From Bryum argenteum (taxonomy: Eukaryota > Streptophyta > Bryopsida > Bryales > Bryaceae): a DNA stretch of 64,000 nucleotides. The DNA lies in assembly GCA_037043015.1 (NCBI GenBank), contig CM073321.1, forward strand, positions 27,231,510 through 27,295,509, read 5' to 3'. Every line of letters starts with the position of its first letter. Position 1 is the stretch's first letter. The notes under the pieces are model-generated. The model did no database searches and was not told the origin of the DNA. It saw nothing but the letters and a program-made list of their open reading frames with translations. A program made the translations under genes and the position numbers. Shown here one piece after another: positions 47,600-58,067 of the stretch.

Positions 47600-48030
47600 C
47601 ATCGTGGCGTCCGGGCGGGTGAACTTTTGAGGGGACGGGTGCACTTTTGAGGGGGCGGGTGACATTGGTGGCGGGACGGGTGAGGGGGGGAGGAGGGCGG
47701 GTGACATTGGTGGCGGGACGGGTGAGGGAGGGAGGGGGGCAGGTGATTGAGGTGCGCGACAGGTGAGGGGTGGAAGGGGGCGGGGGAGGGGGTACACGGG
47801 GTGGGGGAGGGGAGGTTAGGGGCAGGGGAGGCAGGGGTGCACGGGGCGTAGAGGGGAGGTTAAGGGCGGAGGAGGGGAGGTTAGGGGCGGGGGAGGGGGG
47901 CTTAGGGGCGGGGTAGGGGGAGGTTAGGGGTGGGGGAGGGGGTAAGGGGGGTAAGGGCAGGTTTAGGGGAGGAGGTAAGGGGGGTAAGGGCGGGTTTAGG
48001 GGAGGGGGTAAGGGTGGTTGCTGCGTTTTT
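47600..48030. repeat. G-run array, left subterminal of element 2
   Basis: Imperfect repeats of GGGGGAGGTTAGGGGCGGG and GGTGACATTGGTGGCGGGAC on the plus strand. The long proline-rich frames on the minus strand are artefacts of it. Many G runs could form quadruplexes. Confidence 0.85.
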
Positions 48031-48569
48031 TTTTTTTTTATTGAATTTCTTAAAATAAAAATTACGTAGTATTTACAAACTGATTCATGCATAGGTTGAG
48101 TGGAAATTCGCAAGGTATGTATATGAGCGGATGGACGAGTGAGGAGAGGTGGGAATAAGTAAATATGTACACTCAAATCAAAACAATGCAATTAAATATG
48201 TCATAAGACAAAGTACACATGCATCGAATAAGAGAAATTGCCTTAATTTTCATACATAAGGCGAATGTAATGTAGTAAAAAGTAGAAATTATGAATAATA
48301 ATATAATATAATTCATATTGAATAACGATACAACGTAGATATAAGGAAATTATATATATATTTCCACAACACATAAACTGAATTTCTCTATTTCTTTCTT
48401 TTTTCATAAACTTATGCACTATAATAGACTAATAGTAGTGTCTAATAAAGGACTACAACAATTATGAGAAGTTCAAAAATACCCAAATAGATAATATAAG
48501 TCCATTTTACTTATTAAAACGGTTTGATCGCCGCACCCTTTTAGTGGATGTACCCTCCATGTTAGGATC
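48031..48569. other. AT-rich stretch repeated at 57820-57975
   Basis: 48065-48250 (TTTACAAACTGATTCATGCATAGG onwards, through ATCGAATAAGAGAAATTGCC) is a direct, diverged repeat of 57820-57975, which lies just 3' of the kinase gene. Otherwise no gene was recognised. Confidence 0.6.
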
Positions 48570-51500
48570 TCAGATCAGGTCTTGGATAACAACGTCATCA
48601 TCATCGGGCACCTCATCGCACTCTCGGTCACCATCATCGTCGCCGTTGTTGTTGCTGCCACATTCAATATCAACGTTGGGGTCGCTACCACTTGAAGAAC
48701 AAGTAGACTCATTGCAAAGAAGTGCTATTTTTTTGCCGTATAGGTTATCCTCAAGTCTAATAACCTTGTGTCTCTTTGCTCTGGGACACTCCGCATCCAA
48801 ATTCACCGGCGGTCCTCTAGGAACAACAAAAGCTGGTGTTGATGAAGTACGACCAGGAACATATGTGTCCACGAATGGTTCAATTACCGTGTTTGGGTTC
48901 TTCCCCCCTATTCCTAATGAAGAACGTGTGCTTGGCCTGGAAGACAAGACATCGCCAACATTTTGTCCCATTCCATCTACAGTGTCTGCAATGCCTCTAG
49001 GCCGTATCCGTTTTGTAGTGGATGTTGAGCCTCCAAACCCTCCGCGGTCTATGTTTCCGCTAGGAGTGTTAGTTCCCCATGTCCTCTAGCTCCGTTTCTC
49101 TGTGCTTCGTGGTATTGTCCCGTTGGATGATGGATAGCAGGCCTAGGGATAATAGGAGGCCTCCCACGGGACCCATCAGATTGGGAAGCTCTTCCACTAG
49201 GATTTGTTGCTCTTCCACTAGTATTTGGCGTAGGTGTATTTAGCCCAGAGACTGTTCTGGACACCGGAATATCCGCGTGCCCTAGGTCAACATCATCGGT
49301 GAATTCGATTGCATCGTGAATCCTACTGAAATTCGGATCAAGACATTGGGACGCAACAACGGGTGTAATAGTTCTCCCAATCCCTCCCAATCTTGATGCA
49401 TTTGGGCTATTTTCCACTTCTCGTGGGGCCCCATCTTCAAAACGATCGACAATTGATGTGTAGGTATTAGAAGTTCTACTAGTACCAATTGTGCCATCTT
49501 CTCCCCCGTTCTGCTCAATGTCCTCATTGTTTCGGAAAAAGGGGTGGTTGTAGTCAACATCATGAGCGGGTATGGTTTGATTTGCTTCACAATCTTCCCC
49601 ATGATCTGAATCTTTGTTTTTCGAATCCGATACTGTAATCCGCGCTTGATTGATGCCGACATTGGGACGATTGTCTGGCGATGGAGTGCGACGAGTAGGA
49701 CTTGTACTCCATGCCCCAACACCCCAATGGATTGGCTCTTGGTCATCGTCTATTGCATTGTTTTCACCGTAATATTCCCTACTCTCCCCTACAAGGTCCG
49801 CACCTTAAGTCCAGAGATCTGGATTTGGTCGGTATTCTCTCCCTTTCCAATTGGCTTCCATTTCACTATCGTCCTCGTCTTCTAGGAACTCTCGATTGGG
49901 CTCATCTACGCATATTGTCTCTCACATGTTCAGCTAGTTCGTGTGAGCGTAATTGGAGTGCTTACTCATTTGTGCACAATAAGAGCCGAATTGATTGGTC
50001 CCAGAAAAGGCAGAGACATTGGTGTATATTTATACCAATGGCCATGTATACATATTTTCGAAAGAGACTGATCTTCAATCCTATACCTCCATTGATGGGG
50101 GAGCATGTTTGTTGCACGGATGTTGAAGGCAATGTTGGGGCTATATAGCCCTGTACCTTCGTCATACTCTTGTAATTCGGACATGACGTCTTCATACTTC
50201 ACAACCACCACGTCTTTTAATTTGTGAATTACATGATATAGCGCACGGAGGGCTACGCCGTCTTCCTTTAGCGTTGCATTCTCCTTGAGTTATGGATTCA
50301 AGAGGGCAGCTGCGTAGTGAAGATCCGTAAAACACATGGCCCTCCTCGCTTTGAATGAGTCCTCCAATATTGTTGCAATATCTGGTCGGACGCTGAATGG
50401 TGGATTCCTGAATGAAGTCACATGTTGATGCAGTCCTTGTAGTATGAGCCATGCCTTACCCATTGCCGGTTCTTGGCCATCAAACACGCGTAATGCTCTC
50501 AACACCTCCTCTATCATGTAAATGGAATTCTTGCACCGCTGCCAAAAGGCCCCATCCTCAATAGTGCGCACGATATTGCGCATGGCGGTGGCTGCCCGCT
50601 CCCCTCCCATTCTGTCCCTCAATGTATTGGTATAGTTCTGAATTCGGGGATGGTCTTTCAGTGCCTCTAGGACAGGCTTGAGTTTCACAAGTCGGTCCAT
50701 CATCAACATATTGCATGCAAAGCACGTCTCTTTCGGCACCAGGATTGAGAGTTTAGGACTCAATTCACAAAATGTTGCCATTGTTGCATGATGGTTCCTA
50801 ATATAATGGCACAACTTTCTTGCCCTCTCAATAAGGTCCTTGAAGATGTCGGTTTTTGCCCAATCTTCCAATAGGAGATTCAAAGCATGAGCCATGCATC
50901 CTTGTGAAAAAATCCATGGATACTCCTCGATGATACATTTCATTGCTCGAAGCATGTTTACAGCGTTATTTGTACACACTGCAGTCACATTCTTAGGTCC
51001 CACCTTCTCAAATGAATACTTTGAGTTTGTTTGCTATATACGTCGCAGATTTTGTCTGCCCAGTGGTGTCAATGCTTCCTAGAAATATATCTCCAGGTGG
51101 GCACGTCATCATCACATTCATGAGGGGCCTATGATTAACATATTCAATTCTCTCCTCTTTGAAGTGTTCCAAGATTCCTCCATGCTACGTTGGCGTATTG
51201 CTATGACCCTCGTAGAATTGGATGCTCCTCGGACGGTTGACATGGAGTGTAGATTGTCACGTCCCTCTACCACGCGCGCATCCCGACCTCCTCTATGAGG
51301 ATTTCCACCCTCACTCCAACCCTTGTGTTTGTATCTACAACTACATGGCATGAAGAACCAGTAGGAATTCCGTTGGAGGGACCATCTGTAGTAGAATCTC
51401 CACTGTACATGTCTTCATCACTCATTCTGGCTTGAACTATGCCCCCAGAATTTGCAAACCTGCTGCGAACACGACGCGATACAAGAGAATACACACTCTT

Positions 51501-51650
51501 CTCGACTTTTGGCATGTAGCCTAAGTGCATGAATGCTCAAATTTGTTTGTAGGTGAATGTTGTGTTGCAAAAAACACAAGTAATGTTCCCATCATCATGA
51601 AATTCATACCACGAATTCCACTTTCTTGTTGTCCTCCGTTGGCTTCCCAT
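48570..51650 (-). pseudogene. hAT transposase, element 2, with inverted dimerisation segment
   Basis: Homologue of the element 1 transposase. Start MGSQRRTTRKWNSWYEF (51650), BED finger CVFCNTT...FMHLGY with a TGA inside it, then a linker in shifted frames (51530-51120), then the catalytic core 51003-50290: VTAVCTNNAVNMLRA and GCMAHALNLLLEDW. A stop near 50292 is followed by the middle region ending LPHQW. The next ~160 bp, coding CSASSCERNWSAYSFVHNK, are on the plus strand (about 49890-50055): this segment is inverted. After it the minus strand resumes with an acidic tail (EDEDDSEMEANW) to 48570, like the tail in element 1. Several stops and frame changes show it is dead. Confidence 0.8.
49890..50055 (+). 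other. Inverted segment within the transposase gene
   Basis: Plus-strand coding of the hAT dimerisation motif lies within a gene otherwise read on the minus strand. Breakpoints are near 49890 and 50055 and follow from comparison with element 1, where LPHQW and CSASSCERNW lie ~20 residues apart in one orientation. Confidence 0.75.
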
Positions 51651-51782
51651 CGCATTCGAGCCTAAAGGATGAAGGCTCTAGTGGCCAATTTGATATATGA
51701 TGTAAACCCTCGTAATAATTCTTTGCTCTACTGTCGTGCATGAACCAATTTTGACATTAGCTTCGCTGTCAACTAGCGCTGG

Positions 51783-51950
51783 TCTCCATCGTTGTAGAAA
51801 AAAATTCAAAAACCTCCTCCCAATGTGCTATAACGCCCTTCCCAATCCCCAATCCAACCCTCATGAAGAGAAGTGAATCTTGGGAGCTAGGAAGGGCAGG
51901 TTACAAATGAGAAGTCTGCCCCTTATATAATGGTTGGACCCCCCCATGGT
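51783..51950 (-). promoter_or_regulatory. Transposase leader/promoter, duplicated upstream of the RING gene
   Basis: On the minus strand this block runs from CCAACCATTATATAAGGGGC to the ...CTACAACGATGG end. It is nearly identical to 57114-57287, including the TATA box (TATATAA at 51923-51929 here) and the AATTCAAAAACCTCCTCC sense-strand word. Two genes of one element thus share a promoter module. Confidence 0.75.
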
Positions 51951-51959
51951 ATACGAATG

Positions 51960-52365
51960 GGAAGATGGAGATTTCTATAGGGGGAGGAGTGGATACGGGG
52001 ACGAGGGGCAAGTACGGGAGGGGGGGGGGAAAGGGAGGGGAGCGGGGGAAGGGGGGGTACGGGAGTAAGGGGGGGTAGGAGGAGGGGTAAGGGGGGGTAC
52101 GGGAGGGAGAAAGGGGGGGTACGGGAGGGGGGTACGGGAGGGAGTAAGGAGGGTAGGTGGGATAGGGGAGAGGGTAAGGGGGGGTAGGTGGGATAGAGGA
52201 GGGGGTAAGGAGGGTAGGTGGGATAGAGGAGGGGCTAAGGAGAGGTAAGAAGGGGTAGGTGGGATTGGGGAGGGGGTAACGGGGGGTAGGTGGGATAGGG
52301 GAGAGGTAAGGGGGGGTAGGTGGGATAGGGGAGGGGGTAAGGGGAGTTGCGGTGTTTTCTTTTTT
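51960..52365. repeat. G-run array upstream of the element 2 transposase
   Basis: Tandem GGTAGGTGGGATAGGGGAGGGGGTAAG-type units of 25-35 bp, directly upstream of the transposase TATA box. Strong quadruplex potential. Confidence 0.87.
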
Positions 52366-52417
52366 TTTTTAATTTTTTAAAAAAAAGTGACATTTGAAGA
52401 AGAATGGAAGAACCATA

Positions 52418-52963
52418 TTACCACCCACCAGTATATTCTTTAGTCTTAATATGTATTTGATCGTAAAATCAAATATATGATTAAACTAATAGGATGATAA
52501 ATTTAATTGTAATATAGCATTCGAAAGGAGAATCATATAAACATAATACCACCCACCAGTATATTCTTTAGTCTTCATATAAATTTTGAGCGTAAAATCG
52601 AATATATGGTTAAACCAATAGGATTATAAATTTAATTGCAATATAGCATTCGAAAGGAGAATCAAATAAACATAATACCACCCACCACTATATTCTTTAG
52701 TCTTCATATAAATTTTCAGCGTAAAATTGAATATATGGTTAAACCAATAGGATTATAAATTTAATTGTAATATTGCATTCGAAAGGAGAATCAAATAAAC
52801 ATAATACCACCCACCAGTATATTCTTTAGTCTTAATATAAATTTTGAGCTTAAAATCAAATATATGGTTAAACCAATAGGATGATAAATTTATTTGCAAT
52901 ATAGCATTGGGAAGAAGAATGAAATAAACATAATACCACCCACCAGAGTGTTCTTTAGTCTTA
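52418..52963. repeat. ~128-bp tandem repeat, five units
   Basis: Units begin ACCACCCACCAGTATATTCTTT and end near ATAAACATAAT; starts at about 52418, 52548, 52677, 52806 and 52935. The last unit is interrupted by a MITE and resumes at 53537-53640. Confidence 0.87.
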
Positions 52964-53536
52964 ACCCCTAAAGATCCTTGGGTGTTGTCGGGAGCTTGAG
53001 ACCTCAAAACTCCAGTTCTCTACCTCTATGCATTTCAAGGGGTGCTAAACAATTTATTTATTTATTTTTTAACTTCCAACCGTAAGATCTTGTACCTAAG
53101 CCAATTGTCAGTATCTGATTTAAAAATTGACGTTGGATGATTATCATTTGAGAGATCATAACATCAAAAGTTTGTCCGCGAAGTTTTTTTGGGTTTTTTT
53201 GAGATTATTTTTGACACTTTTGGAGGCTGCGCTTGTAAAATTGGTTCTCTATGTGACTTAGGGCCCTTTGGAACTTAAGTAGTGATTTGGTCATGAACAT
53301 ATCTCCAAAATAAATCCCAAAAAAACACTAAATTTAAACTACTCAGTTCAGCTCACAAACCAAGAATTGTCGTAAAAGACTCAAAAATTGGAATTTGGCT
53401 TTGCAAATTTTACTACATACACTTTGCAGTATAGAGCGCATTAAAAATATTAGGCAAAAATATTACTTTTAATCTATTCATCTAGGGCGCCCAAAATAGC
53501 AAAAGCCTGATTTGGTCCTCTTGGATCTTTAGGGGT
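52964..53536. mobile_element. Tc1/mariner-type MITE (ACCCCTAAAGATCC ends)
   Basis: Inverted ends ACCCCTAAAGATCC and GGATCTTTAGGGGT with a TA duplication (52962-52963, 53537-53538). The uninterrupted tandem units (CTTTAGTCTTAATATAAATT) serve as the empty site and confirm the insertion and TSD. 573 bp, no coding capacity. Confidence 0.9.
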
Positions 53537-53640
53537 TAATATAAATTTTGATCGTAAAATCAAATATATAATTAAACCAATAGCATTATAAATTAATATG
53601 TAATATAGCATGGGGAAGAAGAATCAAATAAACATAATAC

Positions 53641-54830
53641 AAGGTGGGATTGGAGAGAAATAGCACACATTTTAAGAAGATCATTCATTTGGGATGTGGT
53701 AGCTCGAATTTGTAAAAGAGGGGGGAATTGGTGAGTGGTGGGGCAAATTTAATTAAGAGGGGGAAGTACGGAAACTTGAATTCTCTCTTTTCTTGGATCC
53801 CCTCTTGGCCCCTTCTTCCAAACACAGGGTATTTTTAAGGTAATGAAGTCCAAACATTCCTCACTAAAGCCGGGATTTGGACTTTTACGGATATAGTCAG
53901 AAAATGTTTGACTTTCTATGATTGGATTGACTATGCCTTCCCTTCCATCCTCAACCCCCCGCTCACCTTCACCTGCCCTCAGCCCACCTCACCCTCACCC
54001 CCCCTCACCCTCAGCCACCCACACCATCAACCCCCCCTCACCCTCACCCTCCCCTCACCCCCTTCACCCTCACTCCCCTCACTTCACCATAACCCTCCAC
54101 CCTGCCTCCCTAGTACCCCCCTACCCCCCGTGGTACCCGCCCTTACTCCCCGTGGTACCCGCCCTACCTCCCGTGGTACCCACCTCTACCCTCCCGATAA
54201 CCGCCCCTACGCCCCCGGTACCCGCCCCTACCCCCCGTAACCCGCCCCTCCCCTCTCACCACCCCACGTAGTTTTGTGAAAAAGTTTGCAAAGGTTTTTC
54301 TCATCTTTCTCACCAATCTTATGTTTTGCAAAGAAGCATCATTAATAAAATATGCAAATCCAAACAATCCCTCACTAAAGCCGGGATTTGGAGTATCCCG
54401 AATATAGTGGGAGAATGTTTGGATTTGCAATGATTGGACTGACCATCCCTCCACTCCTCTTCTCCTTCCTCCCCTTCTTTCCCCACTCCTCCCTTTATTT
54501 TCTTCTTCTCTCGTCTCCTCCCCCCTCACCCGCCCCCCGCCCCTCACCCTCACACCCCCTCACCCTCACCCCTCCTCACCCTCACTTCCCCTCTCTCCCC
54601 CCTCACTTTGGATTGACATCCCGTACCCGTATGTATATTTTTTTATTGTCCTATCATGTTCATAAGATACTTATTAGTTGTAACAAGATTTAATATAATT
54701 TCTTCTCCCACTTAACTATTTATTCTCCCAACAAGTTTGCAAAAGAAAAGCATATGTATTTCAGTAGTGTTTAAGGATACAGAAAAAGATAAGTATATCT
54801 TGGTTGCTACACAACTACGAAAATCTACAA
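53641..54830. repeat. Two C-run arrays with duplicated flanks
   Basis: Pyrimidine-rich arrays (53940-54260 and 54470-54605, CCCCTCACCCTCAC-type) each follow a copy of the block TCACTAAAGCCGGGATTTGGA (53862 and 54373). The proline-rich frames are artefacts. The arrays face plus-strand sequence where no gene remains, and lie 3' of the RING gene. Confidence 0.75.
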
Positions 54831-57123
54831 TTAGTTCTCCTCCATTGCTACACCGCTTGGACCGGCCTCGGCATCATTTGTACCCTCCGACAAATCTTCA
54901 CCTCCGCCCACTTGAAGTCTACGAACTGTTGATCGAGTCCTCCTTGCAGGCCCGTCTTCTTCAAGAATATCCCTCAAGAATTTTGATTGTTGCATGGCTC
55001 GAAGCATGCGTCTGGTGTGAGGATTATGATGTTCCATCAGAAAATCAATGCTTCGATGGTGTAAAAGGTTTGTCCATTCGGATTCATCCGTTGCCTAGTT
55101 CATCTCATAATCGCGGTCCGAATGCTCTTCCGACGAATACATCATTACATTTGACTTCCATCTTAGCCCTTCTGGATGAATCCCAAATCGAAACTCCTTG
55201 TGCACTTCGTCCCAATACCCGTTGTAAACTGGTAGAAGAAGTTTCGCTTGCCATTGGCATTTGAGACATTTGATGGAATTAAATGATGACACGCCCTCGT
55301 AATTGCCTCCAGATTCCTTTCCCAACCAAAATTCACCCCCACCAACTACTTCTCTATAGAAGTGCAAGACAATTTCCAACTCCATACCAAGTCTTCTCCC
55401 CATTTTCCTTTGTGGTCTTTTGCATTGGTTTTATTATACTCCCAATGCGGTGGCATGGAATCCTCTAATCCAAAAAGGTTGTACAAGCGCTTGTGGAAGG
55501 GAGATCTACATAGCGGACGTCGTCGTCAAACAACCATGAAGCCAATCAGGCAAATCGGATGAAACACGTGGCGGTAAGTGCCTATGCAAAATCCTCCTTC
55601 AGGTCCAAAGGGGTTGCAATACATCACACAATTTTTGCCATCCGTCACGAATGGTGCTGGTGCAAGCCACAGTTTGGCTACTTTCTTGATGTCCATTGTG
55701 TTTTCAATATCCCACTCGCACTGAGCCCAGTCAATTGTTCCATCCGGTTTCATTGGCAATTCGTCCGAAAACATCTCGTCTACAATTGCCGATGATGTCA
55801 AACCAAATACCCGCTCTTGATTATGATCCTTCCATGTCCTATCAATCATCCTCAACTCCTCAGCTATTTGGTCACTCTTGGCGATGGATAAAATGCAGGT
55901 CAACTTCCACTAGTAGTATTGCTCAGTCATCTGATTCAGTCGACTCTTCAAGACCTCATTATGTCATCTAACATCTAGCAAATCAACTTCAAGGGGTGTT
56001 GCAAGCGAGCCTAATACTTCGTTGAAATCTGCATTATGAAATGCCAAAGAGTCAAGCACACTTACTATAACCAAACCGTTTGGACTAGACGATACCCTAG
56101 GTCTTGTTGTCGATGTAGAAGCCCCCTTCCCCTTTGCCATGACCCCCTTAAGCTCCATGATACGTTGTTGCTGAGATGAGATCTCGTCGCTAGCTCTTCG
56201 CATATAGCTCTTTCAGCCGTTGATTCTCTTCCTTCAAGCGTTGATTTTTTCCCATCAATTGCTGAATCTGGCCTTCTCTTGCATCAGAATGCTCCATCTC
56301 GACGGACAAATCTACTGGTGGAATTTCATTCGGCACGCCCCCAACGACAACAACCTCCACTTCTTGGGGCTCAATGTTTCCACCAACTGCATGAACCATC
56401 TCCTCATCTACTATGTCGGGAAGTAGCTGCACCGAAACTAGTTGTCTTACTTGGACCAATGAAGCCATGGGCATAGGCTCTAATGATAGAGCTAGCCTCT
56501 TCCGCCTATTCCTCCCCATTCTTTTCCGTCAAGGTAAAACTATCGTGTGGGAGCCATCAGAGTCGGAATCAGGCGGGCAGTCAGACATATGGTTATGAGG
56601 GTCCAATTCCGTAGGTCTGTCGGCCAAGGGAAACCACCCAGGATCCTCTACCGCCCAAGTTCCAAAGTCAGGGAAACCATTTTGTACTCGTGGTGCTCGA
56701 GCCTTGCCTTCTAAACCCTTCAGAGTAGACCAATCGAACCTCTTCTTTAAAATGATCTCCACATGAACGCCGCGCACTAAATATAACCCGACCTGGTTCT
56801 TGTTTGGTAACTTCGTGGCGTAAAGGGGTTGGTAAATTTGAAGACTTCGGGAAAGGAACTCCGAGTAGGTGCAGTAGCGCAAATCGGCCTTGTTGCTTCT
56901 CAAGTGTAAAACATGGCGTTCAGACTGGAAGGATCTGTCGATGTGGCACTACTCAATGTATTGCTTTGCATGGTCAAAATCCCATGGGTTAGCTACATCT
57001 TCCCAACCTCTGAATGCCAATTTTGACGGTTTATTTAACACATGAAGACAGGCTCGCTGCTATTTTCCTTGTCGCACTCGATTTTTGTCTTTTTCTCCCT
57101 TGCGGATCGCACCTGGTGTCGCC
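54831..57123 (-). pseudogene. Element 2 RING-protein gene, homologue of gene D, decayed
   Basis: Alignable with gene D from end to end. Start MATPGAIRKGEKDKNR, FRGW, YIE-stop-CHID where gene D has IEWCHID (TGG to TAG, 56949-56951), SNKADLRYC, LVRGVHVEIIL, RFDW. Other stops: TAG at 57060-57062 and TGA at 56529-56531 (CGA to TGA); frame shifts near 56200 and 55970. A coiled coil (GKNQRLKEENQRLKELY) is near 56200. The RING region keeps NPFGPEGG and FHPIC, but the third Cys ligand is Tyr (GTYRH versus GSCVH) and one of the last Cys is lost (PLCRSPF). The C-terminus (HNPHTRRML...LEEDGPARRTRS) matches gene D's HSPLTRRTL...NADGPFNRTRA. Clearly a pseudogene. Confidence 0.85.
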
Positions 57124-57287
57124 ATCGTTGTAGAAAAAAAAAATTCAAAAACCTCCTCCAAATGTGCTGAAATGCCCTTCCCTAATCCCGAATCCAACCC
57201 TTACAAAGAGAAGTGAATCTTGGAAGCTAGGAAGGGCGGGTTACAAATGGGGAGTCCGCCCTTTTTATAGTGGTTGGATCCCCCCCC
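57114..57287 (-). promoter_or_regulatory. RING-gene leader/promoter, duplicate of the transposase leader
   Basis: Nearly identical to 51783-51950. TATA box TATAAAAA on the minus strand at 57262-57269, about 140 bp upstream of the ATG at 57123. Confidence 0.75.
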
Positions 57288-57289
57288 CC

Positions 57290-57725
57290 AAACGGATCCT
57301 AGCACCAAGCCAAGGCGGATTCCCCGAGGCGGGGAGGGTGACTAGGGCGTGGGGGGCGGGTTACTGGGAGGCGGGGCGGGGGAGGGGGTCAGGGCGGGGG
57401 AGGGAAGGAGGTCAGCGCAGGGGAGGGGGTCAGAGCGGGGGAAAGGGGGAGGTCAGGGTGGGGGAGGGGGGGTCAAGGCGGAGTTAGAGGCGACGGTAGA
57501 GGGAGTTGGGGGTGCTGGTAGAGGGGGTAGGAGAAGAGTTAAGAGGGGTTGGGGGATTAAGGGGGGTTGTTGTATTTATTTATTTTTACTTTGTTTTCTT
57601 TTTACTCTTTTTCATTTTTTTTTAATTTTTTTTAATTTTTTTAAAAAATTTGTTTTAGGGGTGGGGGAGGTAGGGGGGTTAGGGGTGGGGATTAAAGGGG
57701 GTTGGGGGAGTAAGGGGAGGTTGCT
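57290..57725. repeat. G-run array upstream of the element 2 RING gene
   Basis: GGGGGAGGGGGTCAGGGCGG-type units (57330-57560 and 57655-57722), separated by a T-rich tract. Directly upstream of the RING-gene TATA box. Confidence 0.85.
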
Positions 57726-58067
57726 GCATTCTTTATTTTTTTTACTTTTTTTTTAAAACTTTTTGTTTAATTTTTTTAAACAATATTTTTTTTATTTTTT
57801 TATTTATTTATTTTTTGTGGTATTTACAAACCGATTTATGCATAGGTTGAGTGGTATTTTACAAGGTATGGAACCAATAAATATGTGCACCCAAATCAAA
57901 ACAATGCAATTAAATATGTCATACGAAGATGTACAAATGCATCGAATAAGAGAAGTTGCTGCCTATATTATATGTATGTGCACAATTCGAAGTACATATA
58001 GTATTGTAATTAACCATGCAATCCTTCTACATCCAAAAGGCAGACGCTAACTTAAGAGACCGCTAAA

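Noticed and set aside
47463-48191. 242-codon proline-rich frame on the minus strand
   Set aside because: It is the translation of a G-run minisatellite; neighbouring frames are open as well, and there is no domain.
53908-54271. Proline-rich frames of 110-117 codons on the plus strand
   Set aside because: Low-complexity C-run array; several overlapping frames are open only because the repeat lacks stops.
57164-57756. Glycine-rich frames of 107-135 codons
   Set aside because: They cross the G-run array and a T-rich tract; the homologous promoter duplicate does not keep the frame.
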